Of a stretch of DNA of 12,790 nt, positions 1-7,952 are shown piece by piece. Positions within the stretch are counted from its first letter, which is position 1; each line of letters opens with the position of its first letter. The DNA comes from Candidatus Gastranaerophilales bacterium (GTDB lineage Bacteria; Cyanobacteriota; Vampirovibrionia; Gastranaerophilales; Gastranaerophilaceae). The DNA lies in contig JAJQDG010000218.1 of the NCBI GenBank assembly GCA_021202305.1, positions 1 through 12,790 on the forward strand. The letters run 5' to 3'. Under the pieces are notes generated by a model, which worked only from the letters and a program-made list of their open reading frames with translations, searched no databases and was not told the DNA's origin. Position numbers and translations under genes: made by a program.

Positions 1-6
1 ATTTTT

Positions 7-2607
7 ATGTTTGATTTTGAGAAATTAACAAAAGCTGCGCAAAACATTCTTATAGAGGCGCAAAATCTTGTAAAAATTAACAGAAATACATTTTTGGAAC
101 CCGCGCATATTTTTCTTGCCGTTTTAAATTCATCTTCAAATGAATCTGTTTATGAGTTTTTAAAAAGCTTAAAATTAACGGGAAACTTGCCTAAAGACGA
201 CACTATGCGCTTAATTGAATCTTTTCCGAAAATAAGCGATAACAATGTGCAATTATATTTTTCAAATAATTCGCTTAAAATTATGGATACTGCATTTGAA
301 CTTGCGCAAAAAATGAAAGACAAATTTGTATCGTACGAACACATAATACTTGCAATATCTAAATTTGAAGACGATGAAGGAATTTTAAAACTTTTTAACA
401 AATATTCTCTGAATGAAACAAACATCTTAAATGCAATTAAGAATTTAAGGGGAAATAAAAAGGTAGAAAATCAAACAGGAGATGAAGAATACAAAATTCT
501 TGAAAAATTTTCAACGGATTTAACCAAAAAAGCGCGCGAAGGCAAATTAGACCCTGTAATTGGCAGAGATGAAGAAGTACGCAGGATTATTCAAGTTTTA
601 AACCGCAGAACAAAAAATAACCCCGTTCTTATAGGTGAAGCCGGAGTAGGCAAAACCGCAATAGTTGAAGGCTTAGCACAAAGAATTGTAAGGGGGGATG
701 TGCCGGTTTCTCTTAAAAGTACCGCTTTAATTGCCCTTGATACGGGTGCGCTTGTTGCAGGCGCAAAATTCAGAGGCGAATTTGAAGAGAGATTAAAAAA
801 AGTCATTGATGAAATTCAAAAATCAAAAGGGCAGATTATTCTTTTCATTGACGAATTGCATACTGTTGTAGGACTCGGCGCAGCAGAAGGTTCAACGGAT
901 GCCGGAAACCTTTTAAAACCAATGCTTGCGCGCGGAGAAATACGTACGGTAGGTGCAACAACAATAAATGAATATCGTAAATATATTGAAAAAGACCCCG
1001 CGCTTGAAAGACGTTTTCAGCCGGTTTTAGTTGATGAACCGACAGTTGATGCTGCTATTTCAATTTTAAGAGGCTTAAAAGATAAGTATGAAGTACACCA
1101 TGGCGTCAGGATTAAAGATTCTGCGCTCGTTGCCGCCGCAAAACTCTCTGACAGATATATAACTGACAGGTTTCTTCCCGATAAAGCAATTGATCTTGTG
1201 GACGAAGCAGCATCTTCCATTAGAATTCAAATTGATTCCATGCCTGAAGAATTAGATAAATTAGAACGGCAAAAACTGCAGTTGCAAATAGAGCTTGAAT
1301 CTTTAAAAGAGGATAATGATGTTGAAAAAATCGAACGAACAAAAAAAGAACTTGATGAAATTTCAGCCCGTGCAGAAATTTTAAAAACACAATGGCAAAA
1401 AGAAAAATCGCACTTGAATGACGAAGTTACAATTAAACAGGAAATTGAAAGGGTGAAAATCCGGATAGATAACGCAGAGCGCACTGCAGACCTTGAACAG
1501 GCCGCAAAGTTAAAATACGGACAATTACCTGAATTAATGAAAAAATTAGAACAGGCACAAAATAATACAAATAAAAAAGAACAAAGCCGCCTTTTAAAAG
1601 AAGAAATAACGGATGAAGATATTGCAGAGGTTGTTTCAAAATGGACAGGCGTTCCCGTTTCGAAGTTAATTGAATCCGAAAATGAAAAACTGCTTAAAAT
1701 GGAAGAAATTCTGCATAAAAGAGTAATAGGGCAAAATGAAGCTGTATGTATTGTTTCAGATGCCATTCGCCGCGCGCGCTCCGGCTTAAAAAATCCCAAG
1801 CGCCCCATTGGAACATTTCTTTTTCTGGGACCTACCGGTGTCGGCAAGACAGAACTTGCAAAAGCGTTGTCTGAATTTATGTTTCAGGATGAAGATGCGC
1901 TTATCAGGATTGATATGTCCGAATATATGGAAAAACACTCTGTTGCACGGCTTATAGGCGCCCCTCCGGGGTATGTGGGCTATGATGAGGGCGGTCAGTT
2001 GACAGAAAAAGTACGAAAGAAGCCTTATTCGGTTATACTTTTTGATGAAATTGAAAAGGCGCACTGTGATGTTTTTAACATAATGCTTCAAATTTTTGAT
2101 GACGGGCGATTGACTGATTCTAAAGGAAGAACGGTTGATTTTAAAAATACGGTCATTATATTAACTTCAAATATTGGCTCTGATTTAATATTGGAAAGGG
2201 CTGTAAAAGGGCTTTTAAGCGCCGGAGAAAAAGAAAAAACCAAAGAAGAAGTTAAAGAACGCCTGAAAGAACACTTTAAACCGGAATTTTTAAACAGAAT
2301 AGATGAAACCGTGTATTTTGAAGCCTTGACGCTCGGAGATTTGAACCGTATATCGGATATTCAAATTAATTATTTGCGTTCTCTTTTATCGGAACGAAAA
2401 ATAGAGCTTGAAATAACGGAAAATGCAAAAGATAAGCTTGCACTTGACGGATATAATCCTTTATACGGCGCAAGACCCTTAAAAAGGACAATTAACAGAG
2501 AAATTGAAAACCCCCTCAGCAAAGCACTTTTAAAAGGCGAATTCAAAGAGGGAGATAAAATATTGATTGACAGTGTAAATGACGAAATTTCTTTTATGAA
2601 AAAATAA
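7..2607 (+). CDS. clpB: ClpB, ATP-dependent protein disaggregase (Hsp100)
   Basis: Cytoplasmic hexameric AAA+ chaperone that, with DnaK in known systems, threads aggregated proteins through its pore after stress. The 866 residues match the usual full-length ClpB (about 860). Domains in order: Clp N-domain (about 1-150), first ATPase domain with Walker A G210-T217 (GEAGVGKT), Walker B FIDE around 280-283 and arginine pair R335/R336; a coiled-coil M-domain (about 405-535, Lys/Glu rich); second ATPase domain with Walker A G608-T615 (GPTGVGKT), Walker B LFDE around 678-681 and a GARPLKR sensor-2 motif near the C-terminus. The M-domain separates it from ClpA and ClpC. The second pore loop has the normal Tyr (Y656), while the first has Phe (F255) where E. 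coli has Tyr. The ATG lies six bases from the window edge, so its ribosome-binding site and any heat-shock control cannot be seen. Next gene, obg, is over 300 bases away. Confidence 0.97.
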   Translation: MFDFEKLTKAAQNILIEAQNLVKINRNTFLEPAHIFLAVLNSSSNESVYEFLKSLKLTGNLPKDDTMRLIESFPKISDNNVQLYFSNNSLKIMDTAFELAQKMKDKFVSYEHIILAISKFEDDEGILKLFNKYSLNETNILNAIKNLRGNKKVENQTGDEEYKILEKFSTDLTKKAREGKLDPVIGRDEEVRRIIQVLNRRTKNNPVLIGEAGVGKTAIVEGLAQRIVRGDVPVSLKSTALIALDTGALVAGAKFRGEFEERLKKVIDEIQKSKGQIILFIDELHTVVGLGAAEGSTDAGNLLKPMLARGEIRTVGATTINEYRKYIEKDPALERRFQPVLVDEPTVDAAISILRGLKDKYEVHHGVRIKDSALVAAAKLSDRYITDRFLPDKAIDLVDEAASSIRIQIDSMPEELDKLERQKLQLQIELESLKEDNDVEKIERTKKELDEISARAEILKTQWQKEKSHLNDEVTIKQEIERVKIRIDNAERTADLEQAAKLKYGQLPELMKKLEQAQNNTNKKEQSRLLKEEITDEDIAEVVSKWTGVPVSKLIESENEKLLKMEEILHKRVIGQNEAVCIVSDAIRRARSGLKNPKRPIGTFLFLGPTGVGKTELAKALSEFMFQDEDALIRIDMSEYMEKHSVARLIGAPPGYVGYDEGGQLTEKVRKKPYSVILFDEIEKAHCDVFNIMLQIFDDGRLTDSKGRTVDFKNTVIILTSNIGSDLILERAVKGLLSAGEKEKTKEEVKERLKEHFKPEFLNRIDETVYFEALTLGDLNRISDIQINYLRSLLSERKIELEITENAKDKLALDGYNPLYGARPLKRTINREIENPLSKALLKGEFKEGDKILIDSVNDEISFMKK

Positions 2608-2616
2608 TTTCGTCAT
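2579..2616. repeat. 11-bp perfect inverted repeat straddling the clpB stop
   Basis: ATGACGAAATT at 2579-2589 is exactly complementary to AATTTCGTCAT at 2606-2616, with a 16-base loop holding the last clpB codons and stop (2605-2607). It could form a stem at the end of the clpB message. There is no T-run after the 3' arm, so it is not a standard intrinsic terminator. It may instead stabilise the 3' end or be the left boundary of the GC-rich block that follows. Confidence 0.6.
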
Positions 2617-2643
2617 GAAAGCGCACACGAAAATCCAAAAAAT

Positions 2644-2855
2644 GACATGCGAAGCCGGTGCGCGGAGCCGGCGTATGGTCGCCCGCGGGAAAGTTGCCAC
2701 CGGCAAGTTTGCCGTGGGGCAGGCGAGTCAAAAACGTAGTTTTTGCGAACCGTTTGACAAATTGCGGGGTAGCCCTGATACGGAACATAACGCCGGCGAT
2801 TGGCGGTACTGTACGATGACACCTGCACATGAAGCACTACGACATGCGAAACCGG
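2644..2855. repeat. Direct repeat pair bracketing the GC-rich core
   Basis: GACATGCGAAGCCGG at 2644-2658 recurs as GACATGCGAAACCGG at 2841-2855, 14 of 15 bases identical and 197 bases apart. The copies sit at the two edges of the GC-rich core. A shorter related string, TGCGAACCG, occurs between them at 2744-2752. The arrangement could mark ends of an inserted element or repeated units within one. Confidence 0.55.
2667..2745. other. Cluster of consecutive small hairpins
   Basis: Three stems follow one another. GCCGGCG 2667-2673 pairs with CGCCCGC 2680-2686 with one mismatch and a 6-base loop. TTGCC 2694-2698 pairs with GGCAA 2702-2706 across three bases. CAAAAAC 2729-2735 pairs with GTTTTTG 2739-2745 across three bases. 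Their density is unlike the AT-rich flanks and fits a palindromic repeat element or a structured RNA. No energies were computed. Confidence 0.35.
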
Positions 2856-2901
2856 AAAAAATGTTAATTTTCAGGCTGCAATTAAATTTAAGCCCTGTTG
2901 C

Positions 2902-2934
2902 TTGTTAAAGTGTTCTTATGGTACACTTTAACAA
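2902..2934. promoter_or_regulatory. 12-bp perfect inverted repeat upstream of obg (operator or RNA stem)
   Basis: TTGTTAAAGTGT (2902-2913) is the exact reverse complement of ACACTTTAACAA (2923-2934), with a 9-base spacer. It ends two bases before the obg Shine-Dalgarno sequence. No T-run follows, so termination is unlikely. A dimeric repressor operator or a stem limiting ribosome access to obg are the two natural readings. I could not place a convincing -35/-10 pair around it. Confidence 0.6.
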
Positions 2935-2935
2935 T

Positions 2936-2952
2936 AAAGGGGTAATATTTTG
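2936..2952 (+). promoter_or_regulatory. Ribosome-binding site and TTG start of obg
   Basis: AAAGGGGT at 2936-2943 is a good Shine-Dalgarno match six bases before TTG at 2950-2952. The protein then begins with MAQFIDKVKI, the usual Obg N-terminus, which supports the TTG as the start. No in-frame ATG lies nearby at the right distance. Confidence 0.8.
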
Positions 2953-4230
2953 GCACAGTTTATTGACAAAGTAAAAATAAAAGTCGAATCAGGAAGGGGC
3001 GGCAGGGGCATTATTGCCTGGCGGCGCGAAAAATATGTTGATAAAGGAGGCCCTGACGGAGGGGACGGCGGAAGCGGCGGAAGTGTCTATTTTATAGGCG
3101 ATGTCAGCATGACCACACTTTTAGATTTTACTTATAAATCCGTTTTTCAGGCTCAAGACGGAGAAAACGGAAGAATAAAAAATCAATACGGAAAAAACGG
3201 CAAAGATGTATATATTAAACTTCCCGTTGGAACAGTTGTCCGCGATTTAAAAACAGGAAACATTATTGCGGATATTAATGAGGATAAAAAAACCGTTTTA
3301 ATAGCAAAAGGCGGCAGAGGAGGAAGGGGAAACACAAAATTTGCAAGCGCTAAAATACGCGCACCTCAGTTTTGTGAACCGGGGGAAGCTTCCGTTGTCC
3401 GCGAATTAGAATTAGAATTAAAGCTTATAGCGGACATCGGGCTTTTAGGGCTGCCAAATGCAGGAAAATCCAGTTTTATATCAAGAATATCTTCCGCAAA
3501 ACCAAAAATTGCAGATTATCCGTTTACAACTTTGGTGCCGCATTTGGGTGTTGTCAAAAATCCTAACGGGGAAAATTTCGTTGTTGCCGATATTCCGGGG
3601 CTTATAGAAGGTGCGCACGAAGGAACGGGTTTAGGGTTTGAATTTTTGCGCCATGTGGAAAGATGCAAATTTTTCATTCACGTCATTGACATGACAGAAA
3701 ATGATCCGGTTTCAAATTATAAAAAAATTAATTTGGAGCTTGAAAAATATTCAAAAGAACTATCAGAGCGTTTTCAGGTAATTATGTTAAATAAGGCGGA
3801 TATTATTTCAAAAGAAAAAACTGAGGAACTTTACAGGGTTTTTTCAGGTTTAAATGAAAATGTTTTTGCGGTATCTGCTGTTACGGGTTTTGGAATTAAA
3901 GAATTAATGAATTTTATTTACAAAAAACACGGCGAAATACCCTCACCTGAATTTAACTCTAAAATCACCGAAGACAAAGGTTTTGACGATAATGACGACA
4001 GCGAATTTGAAGTTATTAAACTTAACAAAAACACATATTCCGTAAATGGTGGTAAAATAAGAAGGCTTGCCGGTGTGGTTGATGTAAGGAATTTGCGTCA
4101 AATCAGGCACCTTGCCAATATACTTGATTCCATGGGAGTATTTGCACGATTGAAAGAAGAAGGACTTATTGAAGGCGACACAATTTTTGTGTCCGGTTTA
4201 GAGATGACCTACAACGGCGAGTACGGATAA
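2950..4230 (+). CDS. obg: Obg/CgtA family GTPase
   Basis: Essential GTPase of late 50S ribosome assembly, also linked to the stringent response in studied bacteria. The 426 residues cover the whole family architecture. The glycine-rich Obg fold (about 1-157) is followed by the GTPase domain with G1 G167-S174 (GLPNAGKS), G2 DYPFTT at 189-194, G3 DIPG at 214-217, G4 NKAD at 281-284 and G5 SA at 309-310. An acidic linker (about 338-352, FDDNDDSEFE) leads to a C-terminal OCT domain (about 352-423), so this is the longer Obg form rather than the minimal one. Start is TTG with a clear ribosome-binding site. A perfect 12-bp inverted repeat immediately upstream suggests its own control. It does not overlap its neighbours; about 107 bases separate it from the secretion operon. 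Confidence 0.96.
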   Translation: MAQFIDKVKIKVESGRGGRGIIAWRREKYVDKGGPDGGDGGSGGSVYFIGDVSMTTLLDFTYKSVFQAQDGENGRIKNQYGKNGKDVYIKLPVGTVVRDLKTGNIIADINEDKKTVLIAKGGRGGRGNTKFASAKIRAPQFCEPGEASVVRELELELKLIADIGLLGLPNAGKSSFISRISSAKPKIADYPFTTLVPHLGVVKNPNGENFVVADIPGLIEGAHEGTGLGFEFLRHVERCKFFIHVIDMTENDPVSNYKKINLELEKYSKELSERFQVIMLNKADIISKEKTEELYRVFSGLNENVFAVSAVTGFGIKELMNFIYKKHGEIPSPEFNSKITEDKGFDDNDDSEFEVIKLNKNTYSVNGGKIRRLAGVVDVRNLRQIRHLANILDSMGVFARLKEEGLIEGDTIFVSGLEMTYNGEYG

Positions 4231-4275
4231 ATCAAAATAGTATAAATAGTCGATTTTTTATAACCGGGGTGAAAA

Positions 4276-4329
4276 ATGAAAAAATTATCGGATAATGTAG
4301 TATATAACTGTTTAATTGTGGGTAACTGA
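4276..4329 (+). CDS. Possible 17-codon leader ORF ahead of the secretion operon
   Basis: The ATG at 4276 is preceded by GGGGTG at 4266-4271, a better ribosome-binding site than the one for the following long gene. It reads 17 codons (MKKLSDNVVYNCLIVGN) to TGA at 4327-4329, eight bases before the next ATG at 4338, in a different frame. The peptide matches nothing I know and is too short for composition to help. It could couple translation to the downstream gene or act as a leader peptide; chance is quite possible. Confidence 0.3.
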   Translation: MKKLSDNVVYNCLIVGN

Positions 4330-4337
4330 CGCTAAAA

Positions 4338-6041
4338 ATGAGTTTAGAAGATAATAATACTGAAAAAAATAATATGGATTTTTCGTTAGAGGAAGGCTCT
4401 GACAGTATTTCCTGGGAAGATTTATTAAATACGGATAACGATATTGACATGTCAAATCTTTTGAAGGATGACACCGGAAATAAAGAGCATGAAAAAATTA
4501 CTCCCGAAAAACAAAAAGAGCAAGCGTCGTCATTAGATTATTCAAATGATGATGACACGGATGTTATAGACCTTGACGCACTTACTGATTTTGCAGACAG
4601 CAGCAAAAAAGCGGCTGAAGCCGTGAATATGAATGATGACGATGATGAAAACGTTCTTGACCTTGATGATGTAGAAAATTGGAATAAAAAAGAAGAAAAT
4701 CAAAATGCGGCTCCGGTTGAATCTGTAAAACCGGAAGAATTAGAGCCTGATATTCAAAAAGAAGCAGAAATTATCAATATCACAAATGAAAAATTGGAAG
4801 CAAAAGAAGAAACAATACCTGTTGATAATTCTTTTTCTAACGGAATTTCTGTTTCAGATGATATATCAACGCCTAAAAGCCCGCCGCCCCTGTATTCTGA
4901 TGAGATTTCAGTTTCAGATGATGATTTATTGACAGCAGCCGAAAACTATACAGACAGTTTTGATTTTACGTCAGATTTACCTCCGGAAAAAGATGATGCC
5001 GGAATAAAGGGTGATTTCACGGGCATTGTTGATGATGAACTTTTAAGCATTTTAAATGAAGATAAAAAAACCGATTATTCAAAACAGGCGGATGAAATTT
5101 TTGGTTTTTCGGAAGATAAAAATAAAACAACGGAAAGTTCACCTGAAAATAAACCGTTACAGGATGAACCTGCCCCGCAAGAAGAAAATGAATCTTTATT
5201 TGAACAATATGACGGTGAAAATGCCCAAACAACAGAAAACGCCGCTGTTAACCCGAATAAAGATGTTAATCGGGAAGATATTAAACAGGAAACTATACCC
5301 GCACCAAAGCGTAAAAAACCTGTGGCGCTGATTGCAGCGGTTTTGCTTGTCGGCATTTTAGCGGTTGTTTTTTATATTTTAACCACAATGTTTGCACCTT
5401 CAACAGATAAAGAAGTATCGCTTGCACCCGAGCCTTTTTCAAAAACTCAAAATAGAGATTTGGATATACAAATACCCGACAGTCCTGATACAGATATAAC
5501 GGAAGCGCCAAAAAAAGTCGAAAAAGCGGCTCCAAAACCTGACACCTTATCTCAAAAAGATATAGAAGAACCCAGAACAGAAAAGAAAAAGATTATAATA
5601 GCAGTCAATTTTCAAGGCAGGCAAAATCCGTTTGTGCCTTCCGTTACTGTTGAAGAAGGCGTTGACAGCAGTATAGCCAAAATAACTTCGGATTTATCGG
5701 CGCCGCCTGATATAAACCCCGATCTTCCGGCAACTACAGCGGCAAGAAAATTGCTTGATATTTTAGTATCGGGCATTATGTACGATTCAATCAAGCCGTC
5801 GGCTGTTGTAAAATATAACGACGTTGATTATTTTGTTCAAACTAATGACAGAATCGATGATTATACCGTAAAACAAATCACCAGAGATTACGTTATAATA
5901 GCAAACGGAACAAACACATATAGGGCATACGTGGGCGAAGCTTTCAGACAGGAAGATTTGATACCGGAATCCAACAAAATGAAAATACAAAACGGTCAAA
6001 GACAATATATTTCGAGTGATATAGAAATAAATACCAAATAA
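4338..6041 (+). CDS. GspC/PilP-like inner-membrane connector with long acidic cytoplasmic tail
   Basis: First long gene of the secretion/pilus operon. Three parts are visible. Residues 1-323 are low-complexity, strongly acidic and probably disordered, with repeated short motifs (ISVSDD at 170-175 and 190-195; VIDLDAL at 76 and VLDLDDV at 106). A single membrane helix (about 328-350) follows KRKK at 324-327, predicting the N-terminus inside. The C-terminal part lies outside the inner membrane: a Pro/Glu/Lys linker, then GRQNPFVP at 427-434, resembling the linker motif of PilP-like proteins, and a compact beta-rich domain (about 472-538, SGIMYD...YFVQTNDRI...YVGE) with the look of the GspC homology region/PilP C-domain. 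That domain in known systems docks on the N0 domain of the secretin, which is encoded 18 bases downstream. GspC and PilP lack so long a cytoplasmic tail. Its ribosome-binding site is poor. Family assignment is from pattern only; the tail function is unknown. Confidence 0.7.
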   Translation: MSLEDNNTEKNNMDFSLEEGSDSISWEDLLNTDNDIDMSNLLKDDTGNKEHEKITPEKQKEQASSLDYSNDDDTDVIDLDALTDFADSSKKAAEAVNMNDDDDENVLDLDDVENWNKKEENQNAAPVESVKPEELEPDIQKEAEIINITNEKLEAKEETIPVDNSFSNGISVSDDISTPKSPPPLYSDEISVSDDDLLTAAENYTDSFDFTSDLPPEKDDAGIKGDFTGIVDDELLSILNEDKKTDYSKQADEIFGFSEDKNKTTESSPENKPLQDEPAPQEENESLFEQYDGENAQTTENAAVNPNKDVNREDIKQETIPAPKRKKPVALIAAVLLVGILAVVFYILTTMFAPSTDKEVSLAPEPFSKTQNRDLDIQIPDSPDTDITEAPKKVEKAAPKPDTLSQKDIEEPRTEKKKIIIAVNFQGRQNPFVPSVTVEEGVDSSIAKITSDLSAPPDINPDLPATTAARKLLDILVSGIMYDSIKPSAVVKYNDVDYFVQTNDRIDDYTVKQITRDYVIIANGTNTYRAYVGEAFRQEDLIPESNKMKIQNGQRQYISSDIEINTK

Positions 6042-6059
6042 AATCAGGAGTTTAATATT

Positions 6060-7940
6060 ATGTTAACAAATGGAAAAAAGAGCTTGATACACACCGCATT
6101 AACGGTTATACTTGCAATTTCCGTTGCGCAATGTGCATGGGCGGGATTGGATAAAAATTCAAACCTTTTAGCACTTGATGCAAACGGAATTTCTGTTTAT
6201 GACAACTCATCTTCACATTACAATAACTCAACAGATGATACATACATTATTGATGCATCAAGCCCCGAGGCAGCAAGTGTTCCTTCAACAACAAAACTTA
6301 CGGGCAATGTTCAGGTTGCTGATGATTCGGTAAAAATATCAATATCGCTCCGCGATGCAGACGTCAAACAGGTTCTTAGAATGTTTGCCGATAAAGCAAA
6401 TATGAACATTATTTTCCATAATTCGGCTCAGGGTGAAATAACGCTTGATTTAAAAGATGTTTCAATAAATACGGCGCTTGAATTTGTTTTGGATGCTTGC
6501 GAACTTACATACGTTCGTCAGGACAACAATATGATAATTGCCTCAAAAAGCGCCGCTAAAGATTTAAGTTTTGCAAGGCAGAATTTTACCACAGTACCTG
6601 TTCATTATGTCAATGCGCAGCTTGTTGCGGATTTTTTAAACAAGAGTATGTTTAACGGCAAATATCAAGGTGTTTCTTCAGTTCCTATAGTTGCGGTTAA
6701 TGCAACAAAAAACGAACTTATGATTTTTGGCACCGAAGAGGATGAAAAACTGGTATACAGGCTTTTGGATAAACTTGATACAAAACCAATGATGAACGTT
6801 TTTCCGGTCAACCATATCACTCCTGCTGAAATGGCCGGTACCATTTGCGATTTGCTTCTTTCTGACAGATCGGAAGGCAGCTCTAATACAACTACGATTG
6901 AGGCAGAATCAAGAAGCTCGGGCGGTGAAGATGATGAAATTGAACTTGGCGGCGGATATATTGCCTGCGTTGCGGGTGAATCCGGAGGTTCAATTGATAA
7001 TGATTCGGATTCGGAAGATCTTACAAATTACGTTTCAAACCCTCTTACAATTGCATTTTTCCCTCAGTTAGGCACTGTTGCCGCGTACGGCGGTTCAAGA
7101 GAACAGGTAAAAATGGTTGAAGGCTTTATAAAACTGCACGATAAAAAGCAGCCGATGGCATATATTGAAATTGCCATGATACAGCTGACAGAATCCGGTT
7201 CAAAGCAATTTAATACTGAATGGAAAGCATGGACACCGTTCGGCACATTTATATTTGACAGCAACGGTTTGTACACAGATACCTGGGGACCTTCATTTTT
7301 AAAGGGCAATTCCTATGATGTTCTGGATGATGAAGGGGAAATTGAATACACAATAAACAAAAATCACGGCTGGGGGCCTCTTGTTATGTCGCTCAACTAT
7401 TTGATATCAAACGGCAAAGGCAGGGTTCTTGCAAGCCCGAAAGTAATGGTTACAAACGGAAAAACTTCCACAATTGATTTAACTTCCGACTATGTAAAAA
7501 CTGTTAAACAAGAATATGATACAAATTCAACAACGGCTGTTGCGCAGACTACGTATGAAATCGGTTCCGATCAGGGTATAAAAGTTGAAATAACGCCCTT
7601 TATTTCACCTGAAGGTTACGTAATTATGAACTTAAAACCTGATTATTCAATAATAGCCGAGCAGCGTGATGAATATACGCTTTTATCAAGAAGAAATCTG
7701 GAACTTGAAAATGTTCGCGTTAAAGACGGCGAAACACTTGTACTTGCCGGATTAATTCATGAAGATGAAGCGCAAACAACAGTTAAAATGCCTATTTTAG
7801 GCGATTTGCCATTAGTAGGCGCATTTTTCAGACGTTCTCAAAATTCGCTTTCTAAAGAAGAACTCGTTATTCTGATTACTCCTCACATCGTTTATTCAAA
7901 GGAACAGATTGAGAACCTAAAAGCAACTCAAAATCTGTAG
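6060..7940 (+). CDS. Type II/IV secretion-system outer-membrane secretin (GspD/PilQ family)
   Basis: Forms the multimeric gated channel in the outer membrane through which substrate or pilus leaves the cell. It starts with a Sec signal peptide: KK at 6-7, a hydrophobic core, and probable cleavage after AWA at 26-28. Next come an STN/N0 domain (about 92-160), an N1 ring-building domain (about 176-243), and an N2-like region (about 244-365) interrupted by a Gly/Ser/Asp/Glu-rich insertion (about 268-322). The beta-barrel secretin domain occupies about 370-615, with LASPKV at 457-462, VKDGETLVLAGL, the signature GDLPLVGAFFR at 581-591, and ITPHIV near the end. The 626 residues are typical. There is no AMIN domain, which many PilQ proteins carry, so PilQ versus GspD is left open and no symbol is given. 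Ribosome-binding site CAGGAG at 6045-6050. Expected partner: the connector encoded just upstream. Confidence 0.93.
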   Translation: MLTNGKKSLIHTALTVILAISVAQCAWAGLDKNSNLLALDANGISVYDNSSSHYNNSTDDTYIIDASSPEAASVPSTTKLTGNVQVADDSVKISISLRDADVKQVLRMFADKANMNIIFHNSAQGEITLDLKDVSINTALEFVLDACELTYVRQDNNMIIASKSAAKDLSFARQNFTTVPVHYVNAQLVADFLNKSMFNGKYQGVSSVPIVAVNATKNELMIFGTEEDEKLVYRLLDKLDTKPMMNVFPVNHITPAEMAGTICDLLLSDRSEGSSNTTTIEAESRSSGGEDDEIELGGGYIACVAGESGGSIDNDSDSEDLTNYVSNPLTIAFFPQLGTVAAYGGSREQVKMVEGFIKLHDKKQPMAYIEIAMIQLTESGSKQFNTEWKAWTPFGTFIFDSNGLYTDTWGPSFLKGNSYDVLDDEGEIEYTINKNHGWGPLVMSLNYLISNGKGRVLASPKVMVTNGKTSTIDLTSDYVKTVKQEYDTNSTTAVAQTTYEIGSDQGIKVEITPFISPEGYVIMNLKPDYSIIAEQRDEYTLLSRRNLELENVRVKDGETLVLAGLIHEDEAQTTVKMPILGDLPLVGAFFRRSQNSLSKEELVILITPHIVYSKEQIENLKATQNL

Positions 7941-7952
7941 CATGGGAGTAAA

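Larger units (their letters stand above)
2617..2880. other. GC-rich intergenic block with no credible gene
   Basis: This stretch lies between clpB and obg and is compositionally foreign: 105 of 180 bases in 2641-2820 are G or C by hand count, against clearly AT-rich neighbours. It is open for 97 codons on + (2615-2908) and 78 codons on - (2594-2830), but neither frame has a ribosome-binding site or a family I recognise, and openness is easily explained by GC-rich composition. It contains 8-bp palindromes at 2682-2689 (CCCGCGGG) and 2791-2798 (CGCCGGCG), several short hairpins, and a direct repeat near both ends. The best reading is a dispersed intergenic repeat or small non-autonomous element; a structured RNA is the alternative. 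Confidence 0.5.

Noticed and set aside
1227..1847. 206-codon minus-strand ORF inside clpB
   Set aside because: It lies opposite the highly conserved ClpB frame, is Ser/Phe/Cys-rich as expected of a reverse shadow of Glu/Lys-rich coding, and has no independent support.
2615..2908. 97-codon plus-strand ORF in the clpB-obg gap
   Set aside because: There is no Shine-Dalgarno sequence before its ATG, no recognisable domain, and it runs through the GC-rich hairpin block; composition explains the open frame.
4231..4275. Promoter for the secretion operon
   Set aside because: TATAAA at 4241 and TATAAC at 4259 occur, but neither has a usable -35 at 16-18 bases; AT-rich DNA gives such boxes by chance.
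6060..6140. Lipoprotein signal in the secretin (C25)
   Set aside because: The residues before the Cys are VAQ; Gln directly before Cys does not fit a lipobox, whereas AWA at 26-28 fits signal peptidase I.
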